DNA from: Marmoricola sp. | Lineage (GTDB): Bacteria; Actinomycetota; Actinomycetes; Propionibacteriales; Nocardioidaceae | Assembly (NCBI GenBank): GCA_025964775.1 | Contig: JAOPYE010000036.1 | Coordinates: 1 to 64,000 of the forward strand | Direction of reading: 5' to 3' | Length of the DNA: 64,000 nucleotides | Shown: positions 41,143 through 49,697 of the stretch, one piece after another | How positions within the stretch are numbered: position 1 is the first letter of the stretch | How the letters are laid out: each line of letters starts with the position of its first letter | Translations under genes and position numbers: made by a program | The notes under the pieces: model-generated | Databases searched by the model: none | What the model was told of the DNA's origin: nothing | Seen by the model: the letters and a program-made list of their open reading frames with translations, nothing else

Positions 41143-42372
41143 GTGAGTGCGGAGAGCGAGCGGACGATCCAGCACAGCAGCGTCCGGATCATCCTCTTCA
41201 CCGGCAAGGGCGGTGTGGGCAAGACGACCTCGGCCGCTGGGACGGCCACGCTGGCCGCGCGTCGCGGACAGCGCACCCTGGTGCTCTCCACCGACGCTGC
41301 GCACTCCCTCGGTGACGCGTTCGCGTGCGCCATCGGAGCCGAACCGACACCCGTCGCGCCGAACCTGTGGGTCCACCAGGTCGACGCCCAGCGTCGGTTC
41401 GAGCGCTCGTGGGGTGACATCCAGGGCTACCTGATGTCGGTCCTCGATGCCGCTGGCGTCGACCCGATCACCGCCGAGGAGCTCACCGTGATCCCGGGCG
41501 CCGAGGAGGTCCTGGCGCTGCTCGAGCTGCGTCAGCACGCGCTCTCCGGCGAGTGGGACGTGATCGTCGTCGACTGTGCGCCGACCGCCGAGACCCTGCG
41601 CCTGCTGGCGCTGCCCGAGGCCCTGAACTGGTACATGTCGCGGATGTTCGGGGTCCAGCGCCGCGTGATGCGCGCCCTGCGTCCGGTGCTCACCCGGGCT
41701 GCGGGCGTACCGATGCCCGAGGACTCGGTCTTCGACGCCATCGAGCGCCTGCACAGGGACCTCGAGGAGGTCCAGCAGATCCTCACCGACAAGGACGCGA
41801 GCGTCCGGCTCGTGCTGACCCCCGAGGCCGTGGTCGTCGCCGAGGCACGTCGGTCGTTGACCACCCTGTCTCTGTACGGCTACCGGGTCGACGGCGTGAT
41901 CGCGAACCGCGTCTTCCCGGCCGACGGTGCTGATCCGTGGCGTGAGGCGTGGGTCAGCGCCCAGTCCTCGGTCCTTGCCGAGGTGCGCCAGTCGTTCGTC
42001 GACCTGCCGATCTGGATGTCGTCGTACCAGCCCGGAGAACCGATGGGTGCCGACGCCCTGGCGGCCTTCGCGGAGGCGGCGTACGACGGCAGCGACCCGC
42101 TCGCCGTGCCCACCGGAGAGGGCCCGATGACCATCAGCCGGACCGACTCGGGGGCCGTCCTGCGGATCGCGCTCCCGTTCGCCGCGAAGGAGGATGTGGA
42201 CCTGGCCCGGCATGGCGACGAGCTCGTCGTCACCGTCGGGTCGTACCGTCGGTTGCTCGCGCTCCCGGTGGCCCTGGCTCGGCACACGGTCGTCGGGGCG
42301 CGCGTCGAGGCAGGATCACTGCAGGTCAAGTTCCGCACCGACGTCAGCGACGAGACAGAGGAGTCACGGTGA
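41143..42372 (+). CDS. ArsA/GET3-family ATPase with C-terminal HSP20-like domain
   Basis: A 409-residue P-loop ATPase. Deviant Walker A GKGGVGKTT at 21-29 (with the signature Lys), DTAAHSLGD-type switch (STDAAHSLGDAF), VVDCAPTAETLRLL, and a C-terminal beta-sandwich (about 330-405: ISRTDSGAVLRIALPFAAKEDVDL) as in ArsA_HSP20 proteins. No arsenite-binding Cys triad is visible, so this is not an arsenic pump; GET3-like handling of membrane proteins or a chaperone role is inferred. It overlaps the next gene by 4 bp. Confidence 0.88.
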   Translation: MSAESERTIQHSSVRIILFTGKGGVGKTTSAAGTATLAARRGQRTLVLSTDAAHSLGDAFACAIGAEPTPVAPNLWVHQVDAQRRFERSWGDIQGYLMSVLDAAGVDPITAEELTVIPGAEEVLALLELRQHALSGEWDVIVVDCAPTAETLRLLALPEALNWYMSRMFGVQRRVMRALRPVLTRAAGVPMPEDSVFDAIERLHRDLEEVQQILTDKDASVRLVLTPEAVVVAEARRSLTTLSLYGYRVDGVIANRVFPADGADPWREAWVSAQSSVLAEVRQSFVDLPIWMSSYQPGEPMGADALAAFAEAAYDGSDPLAVPTGEGPMTISRTDSGAVLRIALPFAAKEDVDLARHGDELVVTVGSYRRLLALPVALARHTVVGARVEAGSLQVKFRTDVSDETEESR

Positions 42373-42794
42373 GCGACGAGTTCGACGGCGACCGACCGGC
42401 CGGCAGCGGCCCGACTGCGGGTTCGGGCGAACCGGTCGGCAGCGTCGGCGAGGAAGCGGCCAAGCTCTTCACCGCCCTCTCGGGGTGGGCGCGCGACCAG
42501 GGCACCGACTACGCCGGTTCGGCCGCGGGTGCGGCAAGCGCGATGTCGGACATGATCGGCAACGTCAACCAGCACATCGCGACCGATGGCGCCGACTGCA
42601 AGTACTGCCCGCTGTGCCAGGTCATCTCGGCCGTGCGGTCGACCAGCCCCGAGGTGAAGGCACACCTGGCCGTCGCGGCGAGCTCGCTGATGCACGCGGC
42701 CGCCGGAGTGCTGGCCACCCAGGTTCCCGCCGATGCCAAGAACTCCCCGGTGGAGAAGATCAACCTCGACGAAGACTCCTGGGACGAGTCATGA
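42369..42794 (+). CDS. conserved actinobacterial protein with CXXC motif
   Basis: A 141-residue protein. An acidic, Gly/Ser-rich N-terminus (about 1-28) is followed by a helical part with CKYCPLCQVISAVRSTSPEVKAHLAVAASSLMHAAAGVL; the CKYCPLC cluster (three Cys in 6 residues) could bind metal. Translationally coupled to the ArsA-like ATPase upstream (GTGA) and the ROK kinase downstream (ATGA). The conserved link to the ATPase suggests joint action. No known family function. Confidence 0.8.
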   Translation: MSDEFDGDRPAGSGPTAGSGEPVGSVGEEAAKLFTALSGWARDQGTDYAGSAAGAASAMSDMIGNVNQHIATDGADCKYCPLCQVISAVRSTSPEVKAHLAVAASSLMHAAAGVLATQVPADAKNSPVEKINLDEDSWDES

Positions 42795-43735
42795 CGTTGA
42801 GCGTCGGGGTAGACGTGGGCGGGACCAAGATCGCTGCCGGAGTCGTGACCGAGGACGGCACCCTGATCGCGAGTACCCGTCGCGAATCCCCGGCGGAGCA
42901 GCCGGACGCGATCGCCGACGACATCGCAGCCATGGTCACCGAGCTGTCGGCCGAGCACCAGATCGCCTCGGTGGGCGTGGCCGCAGCCGGCTTCATCGAC
43001 CTGGCTCGCACCGAAGTCATGTTCGCCCCGAACCTGGCCTGGCGCGAGGAGCCGCTGCGCAAGCTCATCGCGGACCGGGTCACGGTGCCGGTCACGATCG
43101 AGAACGACGCGAACGCCGCAGCCTGGGCCGAGTACCGCTTCGGGGCCGGCCAGGGTGCGCGCACCCTCCTGATGGTCACCATCGGGACCGGGATCGGCGG
43201 GGGTCTCGTCCTGGGCGGACAGGTGTTCCGCGGGGGCTTCGGGGTCGCCGCCGAATTCGGTCACATGCGCGTCGTCCCGGGTGGACGGCGCTGCGCCTGC
43301 GGCCTCGACGGATGCTGGGAGGCCTACGGCTCGGGGACAGGGCTCTCGGCCCGCGCGCGAGAGCTCGTGGCGCAGGATCCGTCACGCGCGCAGATCCTGC
43401 TCGCCCTGGCCGGCGGGGACGTGGACGGGATCAAGGGGCCGATGGTCTCCGAGGCTGCGGAGGAGGGCGATCCGGTCGCGAAGGAGAGCTTCGTCGACCT
43501 TGCCCGCTGGATCGGTGAAGGACTGGGCAGCCTGGCCGCTGTCATCGACCCGGACGTGATCGTCGTCGGCGGTGGCGTGAGTGAGTCTCCCGAGCTCGAC
43601 CTGGCGATCGTCAGCGAGTCCTTCGAGCGGTCCGAGACCGGGTTCGGCCACCGTCCCGCGCCCCGGATCGCGCGTGCTGCCCTGGGCAACGACGCCGGCC
43701 TGATCGGCGCTGCTGATCTCGCGCGACTGCCGTGA
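42791..43735 (+). CDS. ROK-family glucokinase
   Basis: A 314-residue sugar kinase: VDVGGTKIAAG phosphate loop near residue 8, ENDANAAAWAEY with the catalytic Asp, GTGIGGGLV, EFGHMRVVPGG and the ROK zinc motif CACGLDGCWEAY. Motifs and length match actinobacterial GlkA glucokinases that use ATP (or polyphosphate in relatives). It phosphorylates glucose to glucose-6-phosphate. The start overlaps the previous gene by 4 bp. Confidence 0.92.
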   Translation: MTLSVGVDVGGTKIAAGVVTEDGTLIASTRRESPAEQPDAIADDIAAMVTELSAEHQIASVGVAAAGFIDLARTEVMFAPNLAWREEPLRKLIADRVTVPVTIENDANAAAWAEYRFGAGQGARTLLMVTIGTGIGGGLVLGGQVFRGGFGVAAEFGHMRVVPGGRRCACGLDGCWEAYGSGTGLSARARELVAQDPSRAQILLALAGGDVDGIKGPMVSEAAEEGDPVAKESFVDLARWIGEGLGSLAAVIDPDVIVVGGGVSESPELDLAIVSESFERSETGFGHRPAPRIARAALGNDAGLIGAADLARLP

Positions 43736-43748
43736 GGTAACCGGCCGA

Positions 43749-44984
43749 TCACCGCAAGCGGTACTCCGGCACGAGCTCGCCGGCCAGCTGCTCGAGGAAC
43801 AGGCCGACGTCGGTGACGATGCCGCGTGCCTGGGACGAGCCGCGATCGGCCAGCTTGGTCACCGTGGCCGGGTTGATGTCGACGCAGACCAGCGGGATCG
43901 AGGCGGGCAGGATGTTGCCGGTGGCCACCGAGTGCAGCATGGTCGCCACCATCAGGCAGAAGCCGACATCGCCGATCTCGGCGCGCATCGCACGCTGACC
44001 GTCGATCACGTCGGTGTACACGTCCGGCAACGGGCCGTCGTCGCGCACCGAGCCGACCAGCACGAACGTCTTCTCGTGCTTGACCAGGGCATGCATGATG
44101 CCGCCGGTCAGGATCCCCGAGCTCACGGCGTCACGGATCGATCCGGCCTTGCGGATGGTGTTGATCGCCCTGATGTGGTGCTCGTGGCCGTGCTCGACGC
44201 CCTGGCCCATGGCCAGGTCGATGCCGAGCGAGGTGCCGTACAGCGCGGACTCGATGTCGTGGGTCGCCAGCGCGTTGCCGGCGAACAGCACGTCGACGAA
44301 GCCAGCGTTCACCAGCTCGACCATCGCCGGTGCAGCGCCGGTGTGCACCACACCCGGGCCGCCGACCCAGAGCACCTTCTTGCCGGCCTCCTTCGCTGCG
44401 CGCATCCCGTCGGCGACCTGGCGCACCAGCACGGCCTGGGGCTTCTCGCTCGACACGTCGGAATCCATGAAGCCGAAGCCGGTGCTCTCCGCGACCGCGG
44501 GGGCTTCCACCCGGATCCCCGAGGCGCCGCAGACGACCTTCATGCCGGCCTTCACGTCGGCCATCGGGAGGGTGTGCACCCGCGGGCCGTCGGGCGTGTC
44601 GACGACGATCAGGCCGCAGTCCATCTCGGGGCTGTCCACCGGGATCCAGGCCGTCTCGAGACGGACCTGGGTCTCCAGGTTGGTGCTGGAGTAGAACCCG
44701 TCGGGGAAGACGCCGTCCTGGTCGGCGACGGAGACCGCGGCAGTGCCGGGATCGACCTGGTTCACCCCGCGGGTCTGCAACCGCATCAGCAGCCGCTGGA
44801 GGGCATCGTCGTCGACGGCTGCGACCCGGATCGTCGCGTGCGAGGTGTCGCCGGCGTCGTGACCGAGGTCGAAGCTCACGATCACGTAGTCGCCGCCGTA
44901 CTCGCGGATGTCGTCGAGGACCCGGGACAGGATCCCGGAGTCCATCAGGTGTCCGCTGATCTCGACGGTCTCGGTCGACTGCAA
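43749..44984 (-). CDS. TIGR00300-family protein (archaeal-type ornithine cyclodeaminase-like)
   Basis: A 411-residue protein similar to the LOR/SDH-conserved-region family (TIGR00300, COG1915), which includes archaeal ornithine cyclodeaminase and the C-terminal half of cyanobacterial AgrE/ArgZ. N-terminal EISGHLMDSGILSRVLDDIREYGGDYVIVSFDLGHD is typical; the C-terminal half has a nucleotide-binding VGGPGVVHTGA and HATVM-like GHEHHIRAINTIRKAGSI. Conversion of ornithine to proline is possible but unproven. TTG 44984 has GAGGAGA upstream and is the only sensible start. Last gene of a three-gene operon. Confidence 0.82.
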   Translation of the reverse strand: MQSTETVEISGHLMDSGILSRVLDDIREYGGDYVIVSFDLGHDAGDTSHATIRVAAVDDDALQRLLMRLQTRGVNQVDPGTAAVSVADQDGVFPDGFYSSTNLETQVRLETAWIPVDSPEMDCGLIVVDTPDGPRVHTLPMADVKAGMKVVCGASGIRVEAPAVAESTGFGFMDSDVSSEKPQAVLVRQVADGMRAAKEAGKKVLWVGGPGVVHTGAAPAMVELVNAGFVDVLFAGNALATHDIESALYGTSLGIDLAMGQGVEHGHEHHIRAINTIRKAGSIRDAVSSGILTGGIMHALVKHEKTFVLVGSVRDDGPLPDVYTDVIDGQRAMRAEIGDVGFCLMVATMLHSVATGNILPASIPLVCVDINPATVTKLADRGSSQARGIVTDVGLFLEQLAGELVPEYRLR

Positions 44985-45013
44985 CTCACATCTCCTCTGG
45001 TGGGGTGGACTGG

Positions 45014-45436
45014 TCAGAGAACGGCGCCGTCGTCCCCACCGAGGTCCGGGTCGTCGGGTCCGGCCATCGTGGCGACCAGGTAGCCGAAGCCACCCACGAA
45101 CCACGCCAGGCAGAGCAGGCCGACATAGGAGGGTAGCGAGATGTTGAGCAGCAGCCCGACCACCACGATCCCCGGTACGCCGAACAGGCCGATCCAGGCG
45201 GCCAGCCTGACCCCGCGTGGTCGCGGGAGCGGGGGCGGTGGGGGAGGCACGTAGCCCTCCTCGTCGTCGTCCCACCGTGACGCGGCGAGCTCGGCCGGGA
45301 CCTCGAAGACGACAGGTGGCTCGGGGGCGGCCTTCGGTGGTTCCGGGAAGGCCGGCACGTCGCCGTACTGCTCCACGATGGCCCGCCAGTCGGCGTCCTC
45401 GCGCTCGCGTCGTGCCGCTTCCTCGTTGTTGCTCAC
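45014..45436 (-). CDS. small two-helix membrane protein with Pro-rich segment
   Basis: A 140-residue protein: a charged N-terminal 65 residues (NNEEAARREREDADWRAIVEQYGDVPAFPEPP), a run of prolines near 67-75, then two membrane helices (about 83-105 and 108-127) and an acidic tail (DDPDLGGDDGAVL). GTG 45436 overlaps the hydrolase gene stop by 4 bp. It lies between the alpha/beta hydrolase and the TIGR00300 gene. Function unknown; possibly a membrane partner of its neighbours. Confidence 0.78.
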   Translation of the reverse strand: MSNNEEAARREREDADWRAIVEQYGDVPAFPEPPKAAPEPPVVFEVPAELAASRWDDDEEGYVPPPPPPLPRPRGVRLAAWIGLFGVPGIVVVGLLLNISLPSYVGLLCLAWFVGGFGYLVATMAGPDDPDLGGDDGAVL

Positions 45437-46200
45437 GTGCCGGTGACCCGCCTGATGAACGCCGCCGAGCCGGAGAAGATCTCCTCGGCGTCGTTGTCCA
45501 GGGTGGCGACGTGGAAGCTCTCGTGCAGGACACGCTCGGCGGCGTCGCTCGAGGAGATACCGGCCAGGATGATCTTCGCCGACGACGGGTCGACGACGTG
45601 GTCGTCGGCCGAGCGGAACAGCAGCACGGGCGCGGTCACCCTCGGCAGGTCCGCTCGCACCTGCTTCCAGGCCGCGAGCATCGAGGCGAGCGGCTTGAGC
45701 GGTGTCTTGGGGTAGGCGTACTCGAGGACGTCGGGCTTCTTGATGTCGTTGCCGATCGCGGGGAACGCCTTGACCAGGTGCTTCATCACCGGCAGCAGGA
45801 GCAGCTGCCTGTTGGTGCTCGCGACGGCCGGGTTCACGAGCACCACGCCGGCGAGGTCGGGCGCGCGTCGTTCGGCGAGCTGCAGCACCAGGCAGCCGCC
45901 CATCGAGAGGCCGGCGACCACGACGACGTCGGTCCGGGCGCGCAGCGCGTCGAACTCGGCCTCGAGCGCGGCGTAGTAGTCGTCGTACCGGGTGCTGGTC
46001 ATCTCCTGCCAGGTGGTCCCGTGGCCGGGCAGCAGCGGCACGGACACGGCGAAGCCCTGGTCGGCCAGGTACTGCCCCCACGGGACCATCGAGGCCGGTG
46101 ACCCGGTGAATCCGTGGCTCAGCAGTACCCCGATCCGGCGGCCGTCGGCACCCGGCGTTGCTTCGGTGTGGAGCGGCTCGGCGTGCGGGGCGATAGCCAC
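45433..46200 (-). CDS. alpha/beta hydrolase (esterase/monoacylglycerol lipase type)
   Basis: A 255-residue hydrolase. HGFTGSPASM supplies the oxyanion region, GLSMGG near residue 98 holds the nucleophile Ser, SADDHVVD the acid and SFHVATLD the His. The pattern matches bacterial carboxylesterase Est30 and monoacylglycerol lipases. GTG 46200 has GGAGGAACC upstream. First gene of its operon and divergent from plsC; the pairing suggests work on glycerolipids. Confidence 0.88.
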   Translation of the reverse strand: MAIAPHAEPLHTEATPGADGRRIGVLLSHGFTGSPASMVPWGQYLADQGFAVSVPLLPGHGTTWQEMTSTRYDDYYAALEAEFDALRARTDVVVVAGLSMGGCLVLQLAERRAPDLAGVVLVNPAVASTNRQLLLLPVMKHLVKAFPAIGNDIKKPDVLEYAYPKTPLKPLASMLAAWKQVRADLPRVTAPVLLFRSADDHVVDPSSAKIILAGISSSDAAERVLHESFHVATLDNDAEEIFSGSAAFIRRVTGT

Positions 46201-46280
46201 CAGGTTCCTCCGTCAGGATGGGCGCGTCATGGGTCCGTTCATCAACCCGGTCCATCGTTTCACGGGACCCAAGGACGGGC

Positions 46281-46286
46281 TAGGGT
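46281..46286 (+). promoter_or_regulatory. -10 box upstream of plsC
   Basis: TAGGGT would start transcription near 46293, leaving a short leader with GAGGAGG before the TTG at 46311. The 110-bp gap also serves the divergent hydrolase gene. Confidence 0.45.
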
Positions 46287-46310
46287 GTGTCTTCGGCGAG
46301 GAGGTGTGGG

Positions 46311-47099
46311 TTGTTCTACTGGTTCCTGAAGTGGATCGCGATCGGTCCGCTGTTGCGGGTCGTGTACCGACCGCACACCGAAGGCGAGGAGAACATCCCC
46401 ACGGACGGCCCGGCCATCCTGGCCAGCAACCACCTGTCCTACGCGGACTGGCTGTTCATGCCGCTCACCGTGCCCCGCAAGATCACCTTCGCGGCCAAGG
46501 CCGAGTACTTCACGTCCCCCGGCATCAAGGGCTGGTTCCAGAAGCTGTTCTTCTCCGGTGCCGGCCAGGTCCCGATCGACCGCTCCGGTGCGTCCGCGGC
46601 CGAAGGTGCCCTGGTGACCGCGAAGCGCGTGCTCGCCGACGGCGACCTGTTCGGCATCTACCCCGAGGGCACCCGGTCGCACGACGGGCGCCTGTACCGC
46701 GGCAAGACCGGAGTGGCTCGCCTCGCCCTGGAGACCGGCGTTCCGGTGATCCCGGTCGCAGTCGTCGGTACCGATGTGGTGGCGCCTCCCGGCAAGAAGT
46801 TCGGGTCGATCACCCGACCGGTCGTCCGTTTCGGCAAGCCGCTCGACTTCGAGCGCTACGAGGGCCTGGAGAACGACCGGTACATCCTGAGGTCGATCAC
46901 CGACGAGATCATGTACGAGATCATGCGGCTCTCCGGTCAGGAGTACGTCGACATGTACGCCAACCGGGCCAAGGAAGAGCAGAAGAAGGCCGATGCGGAC
47001 GCCCGGGCAGCCGCGAAGGCCGCCGCCGAGCCGGCTGCTGCGAGCACAGGCCCCGGACCCGCCGGTGACGACCACGCGCCCGAGTCCAAGGCCTCCTGA
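46311..47099 (+). CDS. plsC: 1-acyl-sn-glycerol-3-phosphate acyltransferase
   Basis: A 262-residue PlsC-type acyltransferase that makes phosphatidic acid. The NHLSYAD motif (HxxxxD), FAAKAEYF, GQVPIDR and YPEGTRSHDG are all intact and match mycobacterial Rv2182c closely. TTG 46311 is chosen because GAGGAGG lies 6 bases before it and homologues begin with the FYWFLK-like segment; the next upstream in-frame GTG (46287) would put the Shine-Dalgarno inside the gene. The C-terminus is an Ala/Lys-rich tail. The gene may start a run with the flavin-reductase-like gene. Confidence 0.92.
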   Translation: MFYWFLKWIAIGPLLRVVYRPHTEGEENIPTDGPAILASNHLSYADWLFMPLTVPRKITFAAKAEYFTSPGIKGWFQKLFFSGAGQVPIDRSGASAAEGALVTAKRVLADGDLFGIYPEGTRSHDGRLYRGKTGVARLALETGVPVIPVAVVGTDVVAPPGKKFGSITRPVVRFGKPLDFERYEGLENDRYILRSITDEIMYEIMRLSGQEYVDMYANRAKEEQKKADADARAAAKAAAEPAAASTGPGPAGDDHAPESKAS

Positions 47100-47157
47100 T
47101 CGCCCAGGAGTCAGCTCAGGAATCAGCCCGGACATCAGCCCCGGGACCGGCTGCGCG

Positions 47158-47679
47158 ATGACCATCCACAGTACCCACCCGTTCGCCGAGCCAGCCGACC
47201 CGGTACGCCGGTTCCGCGCGCGTCTCGGCGGAGCGGTCTCGCTGTGGACCACCGGCGACGCGGACGGTCGTGCCGGTCTGACGGTGTCCTCGCTGATGGT
47301 CGCGGCGGGTGAGCCTGCCCGGATCATCGCGCTGCTCGATCCGGACGCCGACTTCACCGCGGCGTTCTCCGGCAACGGCCGCGCGGTCGTGCAGCTGCTG
47401 GACTGGAACGACCGCGATCTGGCTGAGGCGTTCGCCGGGACGGCGCCGGCCCCGGGAGGACCCTTCCGCGCGGCGACCTGGGAGCAGACCTCGCACGGTC
47501 CGGCCCTGCCCGGTCGGTCCAGGGCCCTGGTGAACCTCGTCTCCGTCCGTCCGGAAGGGTGGTCGTCGGTGGTCACGGCTACGGTCGAGGAGATCGACCT
47601 GGCCGAGGTCGATGACGGGCTGGAGCATCGCCGCGGGCGCTACCACCGGGCCGGTGGCAGCGCCGTCACCGGCGACTGA
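47158..47679 (+). CDS. flavin reductase-like (FMN-binding split-barrel) protein
   Basis: A 173-residue protein of the flavin-reductase-like family: FRARLGGAVSLWTTGDADGRAGLTVSSLMVAAGEPARIIALLDPDADF and a C-terminal strand pair with RALVNLVSVRPEGWSSVVTATVEEI. The family binds FMN and reduces it for a partner monooxygenase, or simply uses FMN; no partner is encoded next to it. ATG 47158 has no strong Shine-Dalgarno. It lies 58 bp after plsC on the same strand. Confidence 0.78.
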   Translation: MTIHSTHPFAEPADPVRRFRARLGGAVSLWTTGDADGRAGLTVSSLMVAAGEPARIIALLDPDADFTAAFSGNGRAVVQLLDWNDRDLAEAFAGTAPAPGGPFRAATWEQTSHGPALPGRSRALVNLVSVRPEGWSSVVTATVEEIDLAEVDDGLEHRRGRYHRAGGSAVTGD

Positions 47680-47778
47680 GACACTCCGGGTCAGCGTTTC
47701 TCCTCGGTTCACCCCGGGAAGAAGCCGGGTACCGGTAGCGTTGTGCCCAGCAGGACAGAGAGAGAGGGGACCGCAGAG

Positions 47779-48087
47779 ATGGTGCTGTTTCGCCGACAAC
47801 TCGGTGACGTGCTCCGCGGCGAGCGGATGCGTCGCGGCATGACCCTGCGCGAACTCTCCTCCGGGGCCCGGGTGAGCCTGGGCTACATCTCCGAGATCGA
47901 GCGTGGTCAGAAAGAAGCATCCTCCGAGCTGCTCGCGTCCCTCTGCGATGCTCTCGAGGTACCGCTGTCCGACGTACTCCGCGAGGTCAGCGACACCGTC
48001 GCGATCGAGGAGGCCCGGATCCTCGCCGAGGCCGGCATCGAGCGCGTTCCGACGCGTTCCGGCGACGTCGTCGCCTCCGCGGCCTGA
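47779..48087 (+). CDS. XRE-family regulator (ClgR/PopR-like)
   Basis: A 102-residue helix-turn-helix protein: GDVLRGERMRRGMTLRELSSGARVSLGYISEIERGQKEASSELLASLCDALEVPLSDVL. This closely resembles ClgR-type activators of Clp protease and chaperone genes in actinobacteria, though clgR usually lies near recA, so orthology is uncertain. GAGAGGGGACC precedes the ATG, and TAGCGT near 47737 could be its -10 box. Convergent with the WS/DGAT gene, 1 bp apart. Confidence 0.88.
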   Translation: MVLFRRQLGDVLRGERMRRGMTLRELSSGARVSLGYISEIERGQKEASSELLASLCDALEVPLSDVLREVSDTVAIEEARILAEAGIERVPTRSGDVVASAA

Positions 48088-48088
48088 G

Positions 48089-49495
48089 TCAGGCGACGCC
48101 GGCGGCGTTCTCCAGGGCCGTCAGCTCGTCGTCGAGGTGGGTCAGCAACCGCTGCAGGTGCGGGACCGTACGGCGACAGCCGGTCAGTCCGAAGCACATG
48201 TCGTCGGCGTAGCTGTTGCAGGTGATGTTCAACGCCATGCCCTGCATCGGGACCGAGACCGGGTAGCTGCCGGTCAGTCGGGCTCCGTTGAGGTACTGGA
48301 CGCTGCGTGGCCCCGGCACGTTGCTGATGATCAGGTTGAACGGCGGTCGCACGATCCCGTTCAGCCGCAGCATCGGGATGGCGAGCGACGGCGCCATCCC
48401 CAGCGCGCTCATCGCCATGATCTGGTTCGGCGTCATCGACTCGAGGGCCTCCTTGCCGGCCTTCATCGAGGCGTGGATCGCGGCCAACCGGTCAGCGGGG
48501 TCGGCCAGGTCGGTGCCGAGCTTGACCATCACCGAACCGACCGCGTTGCCGCCGCCGCCTTCCTCGGAGTCGGCGCCACGCGACTTCAGGCCCACCGGGA
48601 CCATCGAGACCAGGGACGCTCCGGGGAGTCTGTCCAGCTCCATCAGGTAGTTCCGTACGGCGCCGCCGCACATGGCGAGCACGACGTCGTTCAACGTGGT
48701 GCGGCTCGCCTTCGAGATGGCCCGGATCCGTTCCAGCGGCCAGTCGTCGGCCGCGAACCGTCGCGAGCCGGTGATGTTGACGTTGAACATCGACTTCGGC
48801 GCGTAGAACGACAGCGCGGACGCCTCGTTGCGGAGGCCCTTGGTCAGGGTGCGGATCAGTGCCGCCGGGAGACCGGCGGCGTCGGCGGTGACGCCCATCG
48901 CCGTCCGCAGGGCGTCCATCGGGACCTCGGTCAGGCTGCGCTCGGCGACCTCACGCGTCTTGCGGCTCCGGTTCGTGGCCCGGGCGTCGAAGGGCAGCGG
49001 CATGTGGCGACGGTCCGGGTCGGTGCTCAGCGCGTTCTGCATCAGCTTCATCGCCGAGATGCCGTCGACCAGGGCGTGGTGCATCTTGGTGTACATCGCC
49101 ACCCGGCCATCGGTCAGGCCTTCGATGATGTGCGCCTCCCACAGCGGACGCTCACGGGCGAGCATCTGCCCGTGCAGGCGGGAGACGAGCTCGAGGAGCT
49201 CGCGGATCCGGCCCGGTTCGGGCAACGCGCTGTGGCGGACGTGGTGCTCGATGTCGAACTCGGTGTCCTCGGTCCAGATCCACTGGCCGAGGCCGCCCAG
49301 CGTGCGCACCGGCTTCTTGATGAACAGCGGCGCGATCTCCTCGGTGTCCAGGCTCGACTCGTACAGCTCCCGGGCGAAGTGCGGGCCGGCGTCGGCAGGC
49401 TTCTCGAAGAGTTGGAGACCTGCGACGTGCATCGGCTGGTTCCGGTTCTCGGCGAGCAGGAACCCGAGCGAGGTCGGATCGATCGTGACGGCCAC
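48089..49495 (-). CDS. wax ester synthase/diacylglycerol acyltransferase (WS/DGAT)
   Basis: A 468-residue bifunctional acyltransferase that makes triacylglycerol or wax esters from acyl-CoA. The catalytic HHALVDG motif (His139, His140) is intact, preceded by RERPLWEAHIIEGL; the C-terminal half has SNVPGPRSVQYLNGARLTGSYPVSVPMQGMALNIT, typical of the family. GTG 49495 has GGAGGTGTC upstream; 194 residues of upstream open frame are antisense to the aldehyde dehydrogenase region and are rejected. With fadD and plsC nearby it points to neutral lipid storage. Confidence 0.93.
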   Translation of the reverse strand: MAVTIDPTSLGFLLAENRNQPMHVAGLQLFEKPADAGPHFARELYESSLDTEEIAPLFIKKPVRTLGGLGQWIWTEDTEFDIEHHVRHSALPEPGRIRELLELVSRLHGQMLARERPLWEAHIIEGLTDGRVAMYTKMHHALVDGISAMKLMQNALSTDPDRRHMPLPFDARATNRSRKTREVAERSLTEVPMDALRTAMGVTADAAGLPAALIRTLTKGLRNEASALSFYAPKSMFNVNITGSRRFAADDWPLERIRAISKASRTTLNDVVLAMCGGAVRNYLMELDRLPGASLVSMVPVGLKSRGADSEEGGGGNAVGSVMVKLGTDLADPADRLAAIHASMKAGKEALESMTPNQIMAMSALGMAPSLAIPMLRLNGIVRPPFNLIISNVPGPRSVQYLNGARLTGSYPVSVPMQGMALNITCNSYADDMCFGLTGCRRTVPHLQRLLTHLDDELTALENAAGVA

Positions 49496-49579
49496 GTGAC
49501 ACCTCCAGAGCGGGCCGGGAGCGGCCTTCGGTGATCCTTGCGGCTCGTGGGGTTTTTGGGAACAGGGACGCGCCAGCGG

Positions 49580-49645
49580 ATCTGTTCGATGGTCGTTGAG
49601 CAGCGTCCGCGAGTGAGGAACGAACCCGCGTAGAGCGTGTCGAAA
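49580..49645. repeat. dispersed intergenic repeat copy
   Basis: In the 202-bp gap between the WS/DGAT gene and aldehyde dehydrogenase lies a segment that on the reverse strand reads TTTCGACACGCTC, then GGTTCGTTCCTCACTCGC, then GCTCAACGACC. The 13-base TTTCGACACGCTC recurs at 56666-56678 and the second half recurs in degenerate form at 9495-9531. It looks like a short mobile or palindromic intergenic element of the lineage. Confidence 0.5.
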
Positions 49646-49685
49646 TGTGGTGACGCGAACGCAGCGGTGACCACAGGACCCGGAG

Positions 49686-49691
49686 TAGGTT
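49686..49691 (+). promoter_or_regulatory. -10 box for leaderless aldehyde dehydrogenase gene
   Basis: TAGGTT, then 6 bases, then the ATG at 49698, without a Shine-Dalgarno. Confidence 0.5.
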
Positions 49692-49697
49692 CGTCCC

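Noticed and set aside
41143-42372. Arsenite efflux ATPase
   Set aside because: The ATPase motifs fit ArsA/GET3, but no arsenite Cys triad and no arsB/arsR neighbours are present.
47779-48087. Calling the XRE regulator clgR outright
   Set aside because: Sequence resembles ClgR, but the usual cinA/recA neighbourhood is missing, so orthology is not shown.
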